A stretch of DNA of 64,000 nt. Origin: Prorocentrum cordatum (lineage: Eukaryota; Sar; Dinophyceae; Prorocentrales; Prorocentraceae). Position 1 is the first letter of the stretch. Every line of letters starts with the position of its first letter. The notes under the pieces are model-generated. The model saw only the letters and a list, made by a program, of their open reading frames with translations, ran no database searches and was not told the origin of the DNA. Positions 44,864 through 55,400 of the stretch are shown piece by piece. The position numbers were made by a program, and so were the translations under genes. The stretch covers positions 859,410-923,409 of the forward strand of contig CAUYUJ010015283.1 of the NCBI GenBank assembly GCA_963575745.1, written 5' to 3'.

Positions 44864-44929
44864 TAGGCTGAATGGCGCGGCCGTGGCCGCGGCGAGGAGC
44901 CCGCGGCCACGGCCGCGCCATTCAGCCTA
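44864..44929. repeat. Perfect 29-bp inverted repeat, 8-base spacer
   Basis: The left arm 44864-44892 (starts TAGGCTGAATGGCGCGGCCG) and right arm 44901-44929 are exact reverse complements, separated by CGAGGAGC. It is very GC-rich and would fold into a strong hairpin. It sits where the RT palm of the surrounding element should be. Confidence 0.9.
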
Positions 44930-46032
44930 GGGCGGCGCACCTGCTCGAACGCCTCGAGCAAGTCGAGCAGGCGCAGCCGCCGCAGGCCGAGCTCGGATCT
45001 CGCGCCTCAGCCCGCCCCCCCCCCCCCCCCCGGCACGCACATGGTCGACGCCGACCCGCCCGCCCCCGGCGGCGCCGAGGAAAACCTGCCAGGCAGCAGC
45101 GCGGTGACCCCTGCAGTCTCCATCGTCCAGAGCCTTCTCCTGCGCGCTGCAATCGAGGCTGACCATCTCCTGCGCGCTCTCCAGCGCGCCCTGCATCTTC
45201 TCCCCCTATGGGTGCCAGCGCTCAGCATGGCCCACTCTGGCGCAGCCAGCGGGCCTCTCGACAGGGAAGGGCTTCGGCAGCTCGACCACCCTGGCCCCGC
45301 GCATCGCGAAGAACGAATCAATTGACCGCTTCGTCTGCGCGCGCGCGCCCCTGCGTCGACGACGACGCCGGAGGACTTCAGCGCGCCCGACTGCGCGAAC
45401 TCCTGATTTGCACAATTGAAATCGCCGCCAACCAGCGAGGCAGGTCGCGCAGCGCACAGTAGCTGAACGCGCCGACGCCAAATCCAGACTCGAGGCGCCA
45501 CGACGACTCCGCCCCGAGCGGCGAAGAACGCGAAGCCGCCCATCTCGAAAGACCGAGGGTCGGGGGCCCCTCGCGGCGGCCAGCCCGCGCTGGCCGCGCA
45601 TGCAGGTGAGAGCACCACCAAGCGCAAGCTTGCCAGCTTGCGATGGGATCGCCGCGGCAACGCCAGCACGTGGACCCCTACGACGAAGCTCCCCTGCAGC
45701 ATCCGTCGCGCGCGCCGAGCTCAACGACGTCTCTTGGAACAGCAGGGCGTCGCAACCAACCCGCCCCTCTGCCATGCACTTGTCGAAGATGATGAACGTG
45801 TTCATGCTGAGAGTAGCCGCCTTCCAGCTACCGCTACTCCAGACTTGGCTGCTTGGGGTTGTCTGCGGCTTGCTGCTGCTGGATAAGGGCCTGGAACTCC
45901 TCCGCGAACTTGCGCGCCTCAGGGTCGCTGCCGCAGAAAGCGCCGGAATCGGCGAACATTGAGAGAGACGTCGCCATCCGAGTCGACGTCGACCTCCTTC
46001 GACTGCCCGAGGGACTTGTCGCCAGCAGCCAC

Positions 46033-46635
46033 TCAGTGCGAGCTGACAGGCGTCGCGGTGCCATCGGCGCCTGCTGCATATTCCCCGAAGATGGGCTTGC
46101 GAATTGCAGCGTCGGGATTCATGGCATCAAGCAGCGGGCGAAGCGGCTCTGCAACCTCGCCGCGCTCGGTGCCGTGCATGCCTTTGGCGACCATGTGCGC
46201 CAAGCCGATGTACTTGCTGACCAGAAGCGCCGCAGGAGGCTGAGGTGGCGCAGCACGCGCGGGCTTCGCATCGGCAGCCACGGCCGCCTTTGCCTTCGCC
46301 GCCGCCGCGTCGAGCTCGAGGTGGAGTTTGGCGACCTTATCCTTCTGCATGTACGCCGCGTGCAGCGCCTTCGCAGCCAGCTTCTGCTTCTTGCCGTAGT
46401 CCACCTTGGCCTGCTGCAAACGATTGCAAGCCTCGTCAACGGCCACATGCGCCGACTTGACGATTTTGACCTCCGGCAGCATGCCCACCTCCTGCTGCAG
46501 CAAGAAACGCAGCTGCCGCAGGCTGTGCTTGTCCCTGGCGGCCAACGTGACGGACAGCAAATCAAAATCGTCGTCGGTGAGGGCCAGGAAGCGCTCGCAA
46601 GCCAGGAAGCGCTCGCGGGCCTCAGGCGTGACCAT
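46033..46635 (-). CDS. ORF1-like coiled-coil protein of the decayed non-LTR element
   Basis: An intact frame of ~200 codons from ATG 46635. It has long helices with Leu/Ala/Lys content (FLLQQEVGMLPEVKIVKSA, ACNRLQQAKVDYGKKQKLAA, LHLELDAAAAKAKAAV) and a C-terminal KYIGLAHMVAKGMHG. Its place between the 5' leader and the endonuclease fits an RNA-binding ORF1 product. No known ORF1 fold (RRM, zinc knuckle) is visible. Confidence 0.5.
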   Translation of the reverse strand: MVTPEARERFLACERFLALTDDDFDLLSVTLAARDKHSLRQLRFLLQQEVGMLPEVKIVKSAHVAVDEACNRLQQAKVDYGKKQKLAAKALHAAYMQKDKVAKLHLELDAAAAKAKAAVAADAKPARAAPPQPPAALLVSKYIGLAHMVAKGMHGTERGEVAEPLRPLLDAMNPDAAIRKPIFGEYAAGADGTATPVSSH

Positions 46636-47038
46636 GGGCGGTTGCGCCACAGAGCTCTCGCCACCTCCCCAATCGGGTCACTGCGTGGTGAGCCGAGGAC
46701 GATTTGTCCGTCTCCATGCGCCCACGCGCCAGGAGGAGGAGGAGGAGGAGGAGGAGGAAGAGGAGGAGGAGGAGGAGGAAGGTGATCGCGAACAGGAAAA
46801 ATACGTTGAGACATCGGCCGACAGCCAGCCCACCCCGCCAGCCGACACTTGGCGCGCCAGCCCGGGTTCTTGTAGTGGCAGCGGTCGCCTCGCCACCGAC
46901 CCCTGCGCCGACGCTCCAGCTGCCAAGCCGCCGCCGCCGCCGCCGCCGCCACCGCAAGGAAGAGGCACCATGCGGGCCGAGCGATGGAAGACTTGCTGTG
47001 GACAAGCAGTTTCCAGTCGTGCCCCGCCGTACCAGCAT

Positions 47039-47060
47039 CTTGAGCCAGAATGGCTACGGA
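47039..47060 (-). other. Relict spliced leader with one mismatch
   Basis: The minus strand from 47060 reads TCCGTAGCCATTCTGGCTCA plus AG, one base (T to C) from the canonical leader. It marks the 5' end of the retrotransposed transcript below it. A (CCT)n tract lies at 47066-47105. Confidence 0.85.
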
Positions 47061-47189
47061 GAAGACGAGGAAGAGGAGGAGGAGGTGGAGGAGGAGGAGG
47101 AGGAGAGGACAAGAAGGAAAAAGAGGAGGCGCGCGGCGCTTCGAATTCAAAACAAGGACCCAACTCCACAGGAAGGTTGGGAAAAACGC

Positions 47190-47350
47190 AGCATATGCAT
47201 AAACTCTCGGAGCTCCGCGCGGATGTCTTGGATCGGCGCTGGACTCCCCTGGAGACGCCTCCGGCGCCGCCCCTGGCGCGCTCCGGCACCGTCAGGGATG
47301 GGGGTCCAGCGCCGATACAAGAAATCCGCACGAAGCTTGCAAAATACGTG
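47190..47350. mobile_element. Introner-like inverted-repeat element, copy 3
   Basis: Left end CATAAACTCTCGGAGCTCCG, CGCGGATGTCTTGGATCGG; right end GCGCCGATACAAGAAATCCG. It lies directly beyond the end of the WD40-like exon at 47354 on the minus strand, so it is probably intronic. Confidence 0.75.
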
Positions 47351-47353
47351 TAT

Positions 47354-50300
47354 CTACCGTGTTCGCTCTTCTTCGTCAGCGTCCTGCAGGTCGACCGCAT
47401 ACAGGCCGCCCTTCATCGCGTACGCCACGCGACGGCGGGGCAGCTTCGCCTGCGGCACCCAGCATGCATCCACGCACCAAATCTCATCGCTGGCGGGCCC
47501 CTCCAGCGGGCTCAAGGCGGCTGCAACCGAGCTCCGCCTGCTCTCCACGTCCCACACCTGGACCGTGAACTGTCGCGAGCCATGTGCGCATAACCTGCCC
47601 GCCAGCAGGCTGTGGAAGCGGACGCTGCCGTCGCGCTCCTGCACCGTGCGGTCTGGGCTGAACCGCAGGTCCACGGCTCCCCAGCCTGGGAGGCGCTCGA
47701 TGTATGCACCGCGTCGTTTCGTCGGCACAGGAGCCTGGTGTATTCACGCCCCAGCTGCCCAACCTGTAGAACGCTGGAGCGTCTATACGCCGCATGACTC
47801 CGTCGAGCTCGTGGGCTCCATAGTCGACCAAGCGACGTGCGAGCCCCTCTGACAGCCTCCGTGACCGTCGGCGGGCGGCGCGCTCGGCGAGGGCACCTGC
47901 AACTGGAGGTCCTCCCAGCTGCTCCAGTCCTTCCAGGCCTGGCCCTTCCCCTGCAGGGAGAGGCGCACCATGCGGACGCGGCACTGGTCCTTCTCCCTCA
48001 CCCCCACGGCGAGTGCGGCCTCCGCGGAGCGCGCGTTCTTGCCCGCGACGGCCGGCCAGTAGTGGACCGCGGCGGCGTCGAGGCGCCCTGGGATGCCCTC
48101 CCACCTGCTCGGGGAAGGGAAGGGCGTCGTGCGCATGAGGGCGCAGCGACATTGCGCGCTGGCTCGCGCAGGCCGCAGACGTGGCACCCGCTGTGTGAAA
48201 AGGAGGCGCTCACGCGCGCCCTCGCGCGGACACCTTACTTACGCGTTAAAAGGGCCGCGCAGTCGCTCCCAAAAACCCCGCCTCTGGGCAAACACAAACG
48301 TGCCGACCACCTCTACTCCCCGACATGTCCCAGGGTGCGTTCTGACAAGAACTTCGAGAAAATTCAGCCGCGGCGACGAGGGCGCTCCACAACGAGCCGC
48401 GGTATCCGTTCCTCCCCTGCCCCTTCTTTTACGCTGCCCGCCTGTGGAGCAGCGACCACCCGGGGCTCTCCTCCAGGAAGACCTCGACCGCGGAACTGCT
48501 CTCGGCGTCCAGGTCCTGGGTGCCGCCTCCTGCGTCGAACAGCAGCGCGAGCACCGGGCCGTCGAGGGCGATGTGCTTCAGCCGCCGGCGCGCAGTGTCC
48601 TCAAAGGCGGTGCCGCCGCTCCACACGCTGCGCTGGGTCACGGCGCCCAGGGCGGTGAACCTCAGGACGCGGACCTCGCCGTCCGTCAGCTCCGTGCTAT
48701 CGTCCCGCTGGCGCAGCTGGCTGCGGCCCGCCAGCGCGACGGAGCCGCCGCAGGGGGTGCATGCCGCCAGGAGCTCCAGCGTGCCCTTGTGCGCGGTGCT
48801 GAAATTCGTGTGGACCAGCGCCTCTCCGGGTGCGCCCACCCAGCCCGTGCTGAGCTCGATGCGGGCGCCGCCCGGCTGCTCCATGGCGATGGCCATTCTC
48901 ACCTGCCGCCCCGCCGGCTCTGACGGGGGCACGGAGGCCATCGCCCTGACATGGGTCCCAGGCTGCAGAGCCCATTGCTGCTCCACCTCCCCAGACGCGA
49001 CGCTGATGGCCGTCAACGATCCCGCCCCAGCCGCCTCACTCGAGACGAGGAGCGTGTCGACGTCCGCCCACGCGAGCGCCCAGAGCGAGCCGTTCCTTTT
49101 GAGCAGGCAGCCGTCCTTGAGGTCGCGCAGGAAAACCTTCTCGACCCTCCAAGGCACAGGGCCTTCCACGCTCCAGATCGCGATCTCCATGCAAGTCTCT
49201 CCGAAGGCGTCGCTGGCCCCCTTCACAGTCGCACGAGAGGCCGTCGCCACCGCCAGCCGCGTGCCGTCCGGAGAGACCGCCGTGCAGTGCACCTGGTGGC
49301 CCTGCGCTCCCGCCGCCTCCGCGATGACGTCGTCGCCCAAGGGCCGCTGGAAGACTAGGGAGATGGGAGCCCCCAGCTTCCTCAGCAGATTGGCCGGGGA
49401 GGCGCCACCGCCCAGGTCGAACTTCAGGAGGCGCCCCTGGCGCTCCCCCGCGCCGAGGCCGCTGCCAGCGACGCTCTCCCTGTAGCCCTTCAGCAGCCAC
49501 CGCTTGCCGGCCTCGACCCCGTGCCAGGCGGCAGGCCCGACGGGCAGCACGCTGGTGACGAGCAGCTCGCTGTCGAGCTCGACGTCCTCCCAGGCGCGGA
49601 CCTGGAACTCCTCGCGGTACTCCACGTCCACCTCCCACGGCTCGTCGCTGGTGGCCCCCTGCGCGCCCCACCGCGGCCAGAGGCGCGAGCCGACGGCGCA
49701 GCGGAGCCCGGCGTCAGAGGCTTCGCCCCGCGGGCGTCCGACCGGCCACAGCATGACGCGCGCTGTCGTGCTGACGACCAGGCGCCGACTCTGCGGCATG
49801 TAGGCGAGGCCCCAGACCTCCTCGGTGACGGCCACACGGTGCCGCTCCAGCCGGGTCTCCACGTCGAACACGGCGAGCTCGGGCTGCTGGCCAGGGGGCG
49901 GGCGCAAGCGGATGTCCTCGGCAACCGCCAGGCAGTGGCCGCCGGCGCAGAAGGACACCGCGCGGGCGGGCCAGGGGCAGACTATCCCCTCGTCGGGAGG
50001 CCCGGCGCTGCAGACGCCGTCCTGCTCCGCCGCCCCGCGGGCACCGGCGCCGCCCCTGCCGCAGTAGAGCCCAGTCACCGCGCACCTGTCCCCGGCGTCG
50101 TAGACGCGCCAGAGGTAGACCGCCTTCGAGGCCTGCCTGCCGACGGCGGCGAAACACTGGCCGCTTGGCGCCCAGCTCAGCGCCCGCGCGCCCTCCCAGG
50201 GCACACCTCGGCGGCTCTGTGATGGGGCCCACAGGTGCAGGGCCCTGAGGACAGAGTGGGATCCCAAGCCACTCGTCCTCTTGCGGAGCGAGTTGAGACA

Positions 50301-50444
50301 ACGGCAGCTCAAAAGCGGTCCACCGACCCCTCCTGGGGCCCGAACGCGGCTCCCCGAAGGCCAACTACTTTTCCAAACTCGCCCTCCTCTGAGAATGGGA
50401 TTCCGCGACACTCGCACTCGGGGCGCCATCCCTCGAGCCCCCAT
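47354..50444 (-). CDS. WD40-like beta-propeller protein, split gene (exons approximate)
   Basis: The main exon 50444-48429 (671 codons from ATG) shows repeated propeller-type blades: ARALSWAPSGQCFAAVGRQA, EEVWGLAYMPQSRRLVVST, HCTAVSPDGTRLAVATAS, LWALAWADVDTLLVSS. Further coding sequence at 48187-~47880 (KDQCRVRMVRLSLQGKGQAW, WKDWSSWEDLQLQV) and at ~47755-47354 (WGAVDLRFSPDRTVQE, FTVQVWDVESRR, AYAMKGGLYAVDLQDADEEE) is in other frames, so introns separate them. Upstream, an exon after TCTTCCTGTGCCAG (~50603) reads PLWQLDLDPARGTEAGSP. It is likely a protein-interaction scaffold; partner unknown. Whether 48429 is a true stop or lies in an intron is unresolved. Confidence 0.6.
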
Positions 50445-50614
50445 TCATGAACCGCCGACCACCGCCGCGCGCGGCCAAGCCGGTGGCGGCCTTCACTAGC
50501 GCGGGCGAGCCTGCCTCCGTGCCCCTTGCCGGGTCCAGGTCGAGCTGCCAGAGGGGCGGGGCGAGCCCCGCCACGGGCGCAGGCGCGCTCCCCTGGCACA
50601 GGAAGACAGAACTG

Positions 50615-50772
50615 CATAAGCATAAACTTTCGGAACTCAGCGCAGGATTGATTCTTGGATCGGCGCTGGACCCCCTCTGGGGCGGCGTCCGAGCGCGCCA
50701 GGGGCGGCGCCAGAGGCGCTACAAAGGCATCCAGCACCGATCCAAGAAATCTGCGTTGAGAAGCGACGATTT
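50615..50772. mobile_element. Introner-like inverted-repeat element, copy 4
   Basis: Left end CATAAACTTTCGGAACTCAG then TTGGATCGGCGCTGGACCCC; right end CAGCACCGATCCAAGAAATC. On the minus strand it is followed within ~15 bases by the acceptor TTCCTGTGCCAG of a WD40-gene exon. Confidence 0.75.
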
Positions 50773-50934
50773 ATGTGTATGCAGCTTTTTTGCTCGCATT
50801 ATCAATCCGCTGGCACCCTTGTGGGGCCACCAGGCGGCGTGGATCCAGCTTGCTGTGCGCCAGCTCCAGTTTACAATTTCCAATGTGGTTTTATCATGCC
50901 AGGGACGAACCCTCATCAAAGGATGGTTTGCCTT

Positions 50935-51640
50935 TTCGGGTTTCCGACGCTCCAAGACGGCCCCAGAGGCCGCAAAGACTGTCTCAAGACGGCACAACAG
51001 GCCCCCGAGAAGGCCCCAAGACGCCCGAACACCTCCGAGAGGGCCCCAAGAGGGCCCCAAGAGGGGACCAAGAAAGGGACCACGAAAATTCTAGCTTTCC
51101 GCCCCAAGAGCCTCCCGGGATGCCCCACGAGGCCCTCAATGGCCTCCACGAGGCCCCCACGAGACCCCCAACAGCCCCAAACAGATGGCCCAAGAGGCAC
51201 CTCCAAGACGCCCCAAGAGGCTTCGACGAGACCTCCCACGAGGGCCCCACGAGGCCAGCATCCTTCATGTTGAGGTGTTTTGTTTGAAAGTGTTTGGCTT
51301 TCTCGCCTTTTCGGGCTTCCGACGCTCCACGCCGGCCCCAGAGGTCCCCCAAACCGCCTTAAAACGGCCCGTCGGGCCCTCGAGAAGGCCCCGGCCCAAG
51401 AGGACCAGAACACGGGTCAAGAGGGCCTCAAGACAGCCCAAGGGGCCTCCAAGAAGGCCCCAAGAAGGGCCCAAGAAGAGGACCACGAACCGAACATTCT
51501 AGCTCTCCGCCCCAAGAAGCTCTCTGGATGGACGCTCAAGATGGCCTCCAAGACGGCCCAAGAGCCCTCCAAGACGTCCTCCAAGCAGACCCGACAGGGT
51601 CAAAATGGCCTCCAGACGGCCAAGATGACCTTCAAGATGC
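50935..51640 (+). repeat. 11-bp array, plus orientation
   Basis: Two ~350-bp blocks. Each starts with TTTCGGGYTTCCGACGCTCC (50935 and 51309) and ends near TTCTAGCTYTCCGCCCCAAG (51090 and 51499). Confidence 0.8.
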
Positions 51641-51950
51641 CCACATGTTCCCCGAAGGCCTTCGAAACCGATTCGGGGAGCATATGGTCCGATAGCTTGG
51701 CAGGTCTGGCCTCAACGTTCGGCCACATAGGCGCTTTCAAAAAGGCAGGGGGCGGCGGTGATTCGCTATAGGCGTCTTCGATCCGCCGCCCCATGTTGAT
51801 TCATCACAATGGTGCCTGGCGTTCTGGGCTTCTTACGGTTTTGGTGTTGGTTCTTTCTCCGAAAGAACTCCCCCTAGCGCTTCGGCCCGTCCCGCCGGGG
51901 TCCCGGGAGGGAACTCCAGGCCCGCAAACGACCTCAACGTCCACAAAAAA
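51641..51950 (+). repeat. Module 1 + hairpin (51746-51795) + module 2
   Basis: Full composite: CGATTCGGGGAGCATATGGT, GCTTGGCAGGTCTGGCC, GGCCACATAGGCGC, a hairpin with one stem mismatch, then GATTCATCACAATGGTGCCT and GAAAGAACTCCCCCTAGCGC. Confidence 0.8.
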
Positions 51951-53189
51951 ATGTCCAAGACGGCTGAAGATGGCCTCCAAGACGGCCAAGATGGCCCTCA
52001 AGCTCGCCCAAGATGGTCCAAGATGGCCTCCGAGTCCGCCCAAGACAGTCCAAGATGGCCTCCAAGACGGCCCAAGAGGGTCCAAGATACCTCCGAGTTC
52101 AACCAAGAAGCATCCAAGACGGCCCAAGACGGCCCAAAAGATCTCGAATAGGTCCTTCAGGAGGGCCCGAAGAGGCCAAAATCGTTAAATTTGCTTAGGT
52201 TTTCGAAAGATTTTGGCATTTGCCTCTTCTCGGCATTCCGACGGTTCAAGACGGCCCAAGAGGCCGCCAAAATCACCCCAAAATCGCCAACGAGGCCTCC
52301 AAAAGGGCCCCATGACTGCCCAAGAGGCCTCCAAGACGGCCCCAAGAGGACCCCAAGACGGCCCAAGAGACCTCCAAGACGCCCAAGATGGCTTCCAAGA
52401 CGGCCCCGAAGCGCCCCAAGAGCACCCCAAAAGTCGGTTCAGAGAAACGGCTCCCGACTGCGTCAGACGGGCCAGGAACCTACCAAGATGGCCGAAGTTG
52501 GCTCGAAGCTGGCCCAAGACGGCCCAAGAGGCCTTCTAGAGGGCATCCACGAAGGCCAGAAAAAGGCAAGAAAAGGCCAGAAAAGGTGTTTGACGGATTG
52601 TGACATTTGCTTATGTTCGGCCTTCCGACGGCCCGAGACGGCCCAAAAGCACCCAAAGATCGCCCACGACGCTTCCAAGATGGGCCCAAGAGGGCCCCAA
52701 GACGGCCCCAAGAGGCCCGCGAGACGGCACAGGATGCCTTTGAGACACACAAGATGGCCTCCAAGACTGCCCTGGAGCATTCCAAGAGGGCCCCAAATCG
52801 GCCCAGAGAGGCCCCCCAAACGGCTTCCGACGGCGTCGGACGGGCCAAGAGCCCACTAAGACGGCCGAACATGGCCCTAAGATGGCCCAAGACGGACCAA
52901 GAGGCCTCCAAGAGGGCCTCCAGGAAGGCCCGAAAAGGCTAACATCATTGATTCAGCATGAGTGTTTAAAGAAATGTGGCATCCGACGGCCCGAGACGGT
53001 CCAGGTGCCCCCGAAGAATTCCCAAGAGGCCCAAGACGGCCCCAAGAGGCCCCCAAGACGGCCCAAGAGGCCTCCAAGACGCTCAAGATGGCCTCCAAGA
53101 CGGCCCAAGAGCCCTCCAAAACGTTCTCCAGGAAGGCCCGAAAGGGTCAAAATGGCCTCCCGTCGGCCAAGATGACCTTCAAGATGCCC
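51951..53189 (+). repeat. 11-bp array, plus orientation
   Basis: Typical AAGANGGCC units with recurrent TTCGGCMTTCCGACGG blocks (52228, 52618). Its last ~380 bases (52795-53177) are duplicated at 53633-54017. Confidence 0.85.
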
Positions 53190-53345
53190 ACGTGTTCCCC
53201 GAAGGCCTTCGAAACCGACTCGGGGAACACACGGTCCGATAGCTTGGCAGGTCTGGCCTCAACGTTCGGCCACATCGGCACTTCCAAAAAGGCAGGGGGC
53301 GGCGGTGATTCGCCGTAGGCGTCTTCGATCCGCCGCCCCCTGTCG
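53190..53345 (+). repeat. Module 1 + intact hairpin (53293-53342)
   Basis: Same module-1 blocks. The hairpin has perfect 13-bp arms as at 6737. Module 2 does not follow; the array resumes after GTCGATTCATCC. Confidence 0.8.
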
Positions 53346-55129
53346 ATTCATCCTAAGAGGCCTCCGAGAGGTCCTCGAGGGCCCGAAGATGCCAAAATCA
53401 TGGATTTTCCTGTCCCTGGTCATTGCTCCTTTTCTGCTTTCCGACGACCCAAGACAGCCCAAGAGCCCCCAAGATCGCCTCCGCAGCGCCCCAGAGGCCT
53501 CCAAGATGGCCTCAGGACTGCCCAAGAGGCCCTCGAGACGGCCCCAAGAGGGCACAAAGACGACCCAAGAGGCCTCCAAGACGGCCCCAAGAGGGCCTCC
53601 AAGACGGCCCTGGAGCACCCCGAGAGGGCCCCAAGTCGGCCCAGAGAGGCCCCCCAAACGGCTTCCGACGGCGTCGGACGGGCCAAGAGCCCACTAAGAC
53701 GGCCGAACATGGCCCTAAGATGGCCCAAGACGGACCAAGACGGCCTCGAAAAGGGCCTCCAGGAAGGCCCGAAAAGGCTAACATCATTGATTCAGCATGA
53801 GTGTTTAAAGAAGTGTGGCATCCGACGGCCCGAGACGGTCCAGGTGCCCCCGAAGAATTCCCAAGAGGCCCAAGACGGCCCCAAGAGGCCCCCAAGACGG
53901 CCCAAGAGGCCTCCAAGACGCTCAAGATGGCCTCCAAGACGGCCCAAGAGCCCTCCAAAACGTTCTCCAGGAAGGCCCGAAAGGGTCAAAATGGCCTCCC
54001 GTCGGCCAAGATGACCTCCAAGATGCCTCCCGTCGGCCAAGATGAGCACCCCGAGAGGGCCCCAAGTCGGCCCAGAGAGGCCCCCCGAACGGCTTCCGAC
54101 GGCGTCGGACGGGCCAGGAGCCCACCAAAGCAGCCGAAGATGGCCCTAAGATGGCCCAAGACGGCCCAAGAGGCCTCCAAGAGGGCCTCCAGGAAGGCCC
54201 GCAAAGGCCAAAATCATTGATTTCCCTTGAGTGTTTGAAGGATTGTGGCATTTGCTGTTTTCAACCTTCTGACGGCCCGAGACGGCCCAGGTGCTCCCAA
54301 AGATCACCCACAGATCGCCCAAGAGGCCTCCAAGACGGCCCAAGATGGCCTCTAAGACGGCCCTGGAGCACTCCAAGAGGGCCCCAAGTCAGCCCAGAGA
54401 GGCCCCCCAAACGGCTTCCGACGGCGTCAGACGGGCCAGAAGCCCACCAAGATGGCCGAAGTTGGCTCGAAGCTGGCCCAAGACAGCCCAAGAGGCCTCC
54501 AAGAGGGCCTCCAGGAAGGCCAGAAAGGATTTTGATATTTGCTTCTTTTCGGCCTTCCGACGGCCCGAGACGGCCCAAGAGGCCTCCAAGATGGCCCCAG
54601 AACGGCCCAAGAGACCCCACGGCCCCAAGAGGCCCCCAAGCCGGCCCACGCCAGGAGGTTTTTAAGACGCCCAAGATGGCCTCCAAGACGGCCCTGGAGC
54701 ATTCAAAGAGGGCCCCAAGTCGGCCCGGAGAGGCCCCCCAAACGGCTTTCGACGGCGTCGGACGGGCCAGGAGCCCACCAAAGCAGCCGAAGATGGCCCT
54801 AAGATGGCCCAAGACGGCCCAAGACGGCCTCCAAGAGGGCCTCCAGGAAGGCCCGCAAAGACCAAAATCATTGATTTCTCATGAGTTGTTGAAGGATTGT
54901 GGCATTTGCTTTTTTTCTGCCTTCCGACGGCCAGAGACGGCCCAGGTGCCCCCAAAGAATTCCCAAGAGGCCCAAGACGGCCCCAAGAGGCCCCCACGAC
55001 GGCCCACGAGGCCTCCAAAACGCTCAAGATGGCCTCCAAGACGGCCCAAGAGCCCTCCAAAACGTTCTCCAGGAAGGCCCGAAAGGGTCAAAATGGCCTC
55101 CCGTCGGCCAAGATGACAGTCAAGATGCC
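53346..55129 (+). repeat. 11-bp array with ~380-bp near-identical duplication
   Basis: 53633-54017 copies 52795-53177 at an offset of 838-839 with few differences (e.g. GAAATGTGGC versus GAAGTGTGGC). More diverged versions follow at ~54075-54260 and ~54730-55120. Confidence 0.85.
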
Positions 55130-55400
55130 CACGTGCTCCCCGAAGGCTTTCCAAACCGATTCGGGGAACACATGGTCTGATAGCTTGGCAGGTCTGGCCT
55201 CAACATTCGGCCACATAGGCACTTCCAAAAAGGCAGGGGGGCGGCGGTGATTCGCCGTAGGCGTCTTCGATCCGCCGCCCCCTCCAAATTCATCACAGGG
55301 GTGCCCGGCGTGCTGAACCCTTTCGGTTTTGGCCTTGCTTCTTTTTCCAAAAGAACTCCCCCTGGGGCTTCGGCCCGTCCCGCGTTCGGGTCCAAGATGA
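55130..55400 (+). repeat. Module 1 + hairpin (55233-55283) + module 2
   Basis: Full composite with one extra G in the left arm. Module 2 shows CACAGGGGTGCCCGGCGTGC and AAAAGAACTCCCCCTGGGGC. Confidence 0.8.

Larger units (their letters stand above)
42600..47038 (-). pseudogene. Decayed non-LTR retrotransposon with spliced-leader 5' end
   Basis: From the relict leader downward: ORF1-like frame (46635-46033); SDPEARKFAEEFQALIQQ (~45950); endonuclease start CDALLFQETSLS (~45735) and LVGGDFNCANQ (~45430), in two frames; a ~400-base stretch with a 29-bp palindrome and no RT palm motifs; post-RT sequence KTGAWLRQAVRKVAGAGLEP and FAVTGCAAMGPGAL (~44340-44230); then RNase H end KVPARLSWREV and CYWLGNRCADHVAES (~42820-42740). 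Several frame changes and the missing RT core make it inactive. GC content is extreme, so overlapping open frames on both strands are by-products. Confidence 0.65.
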
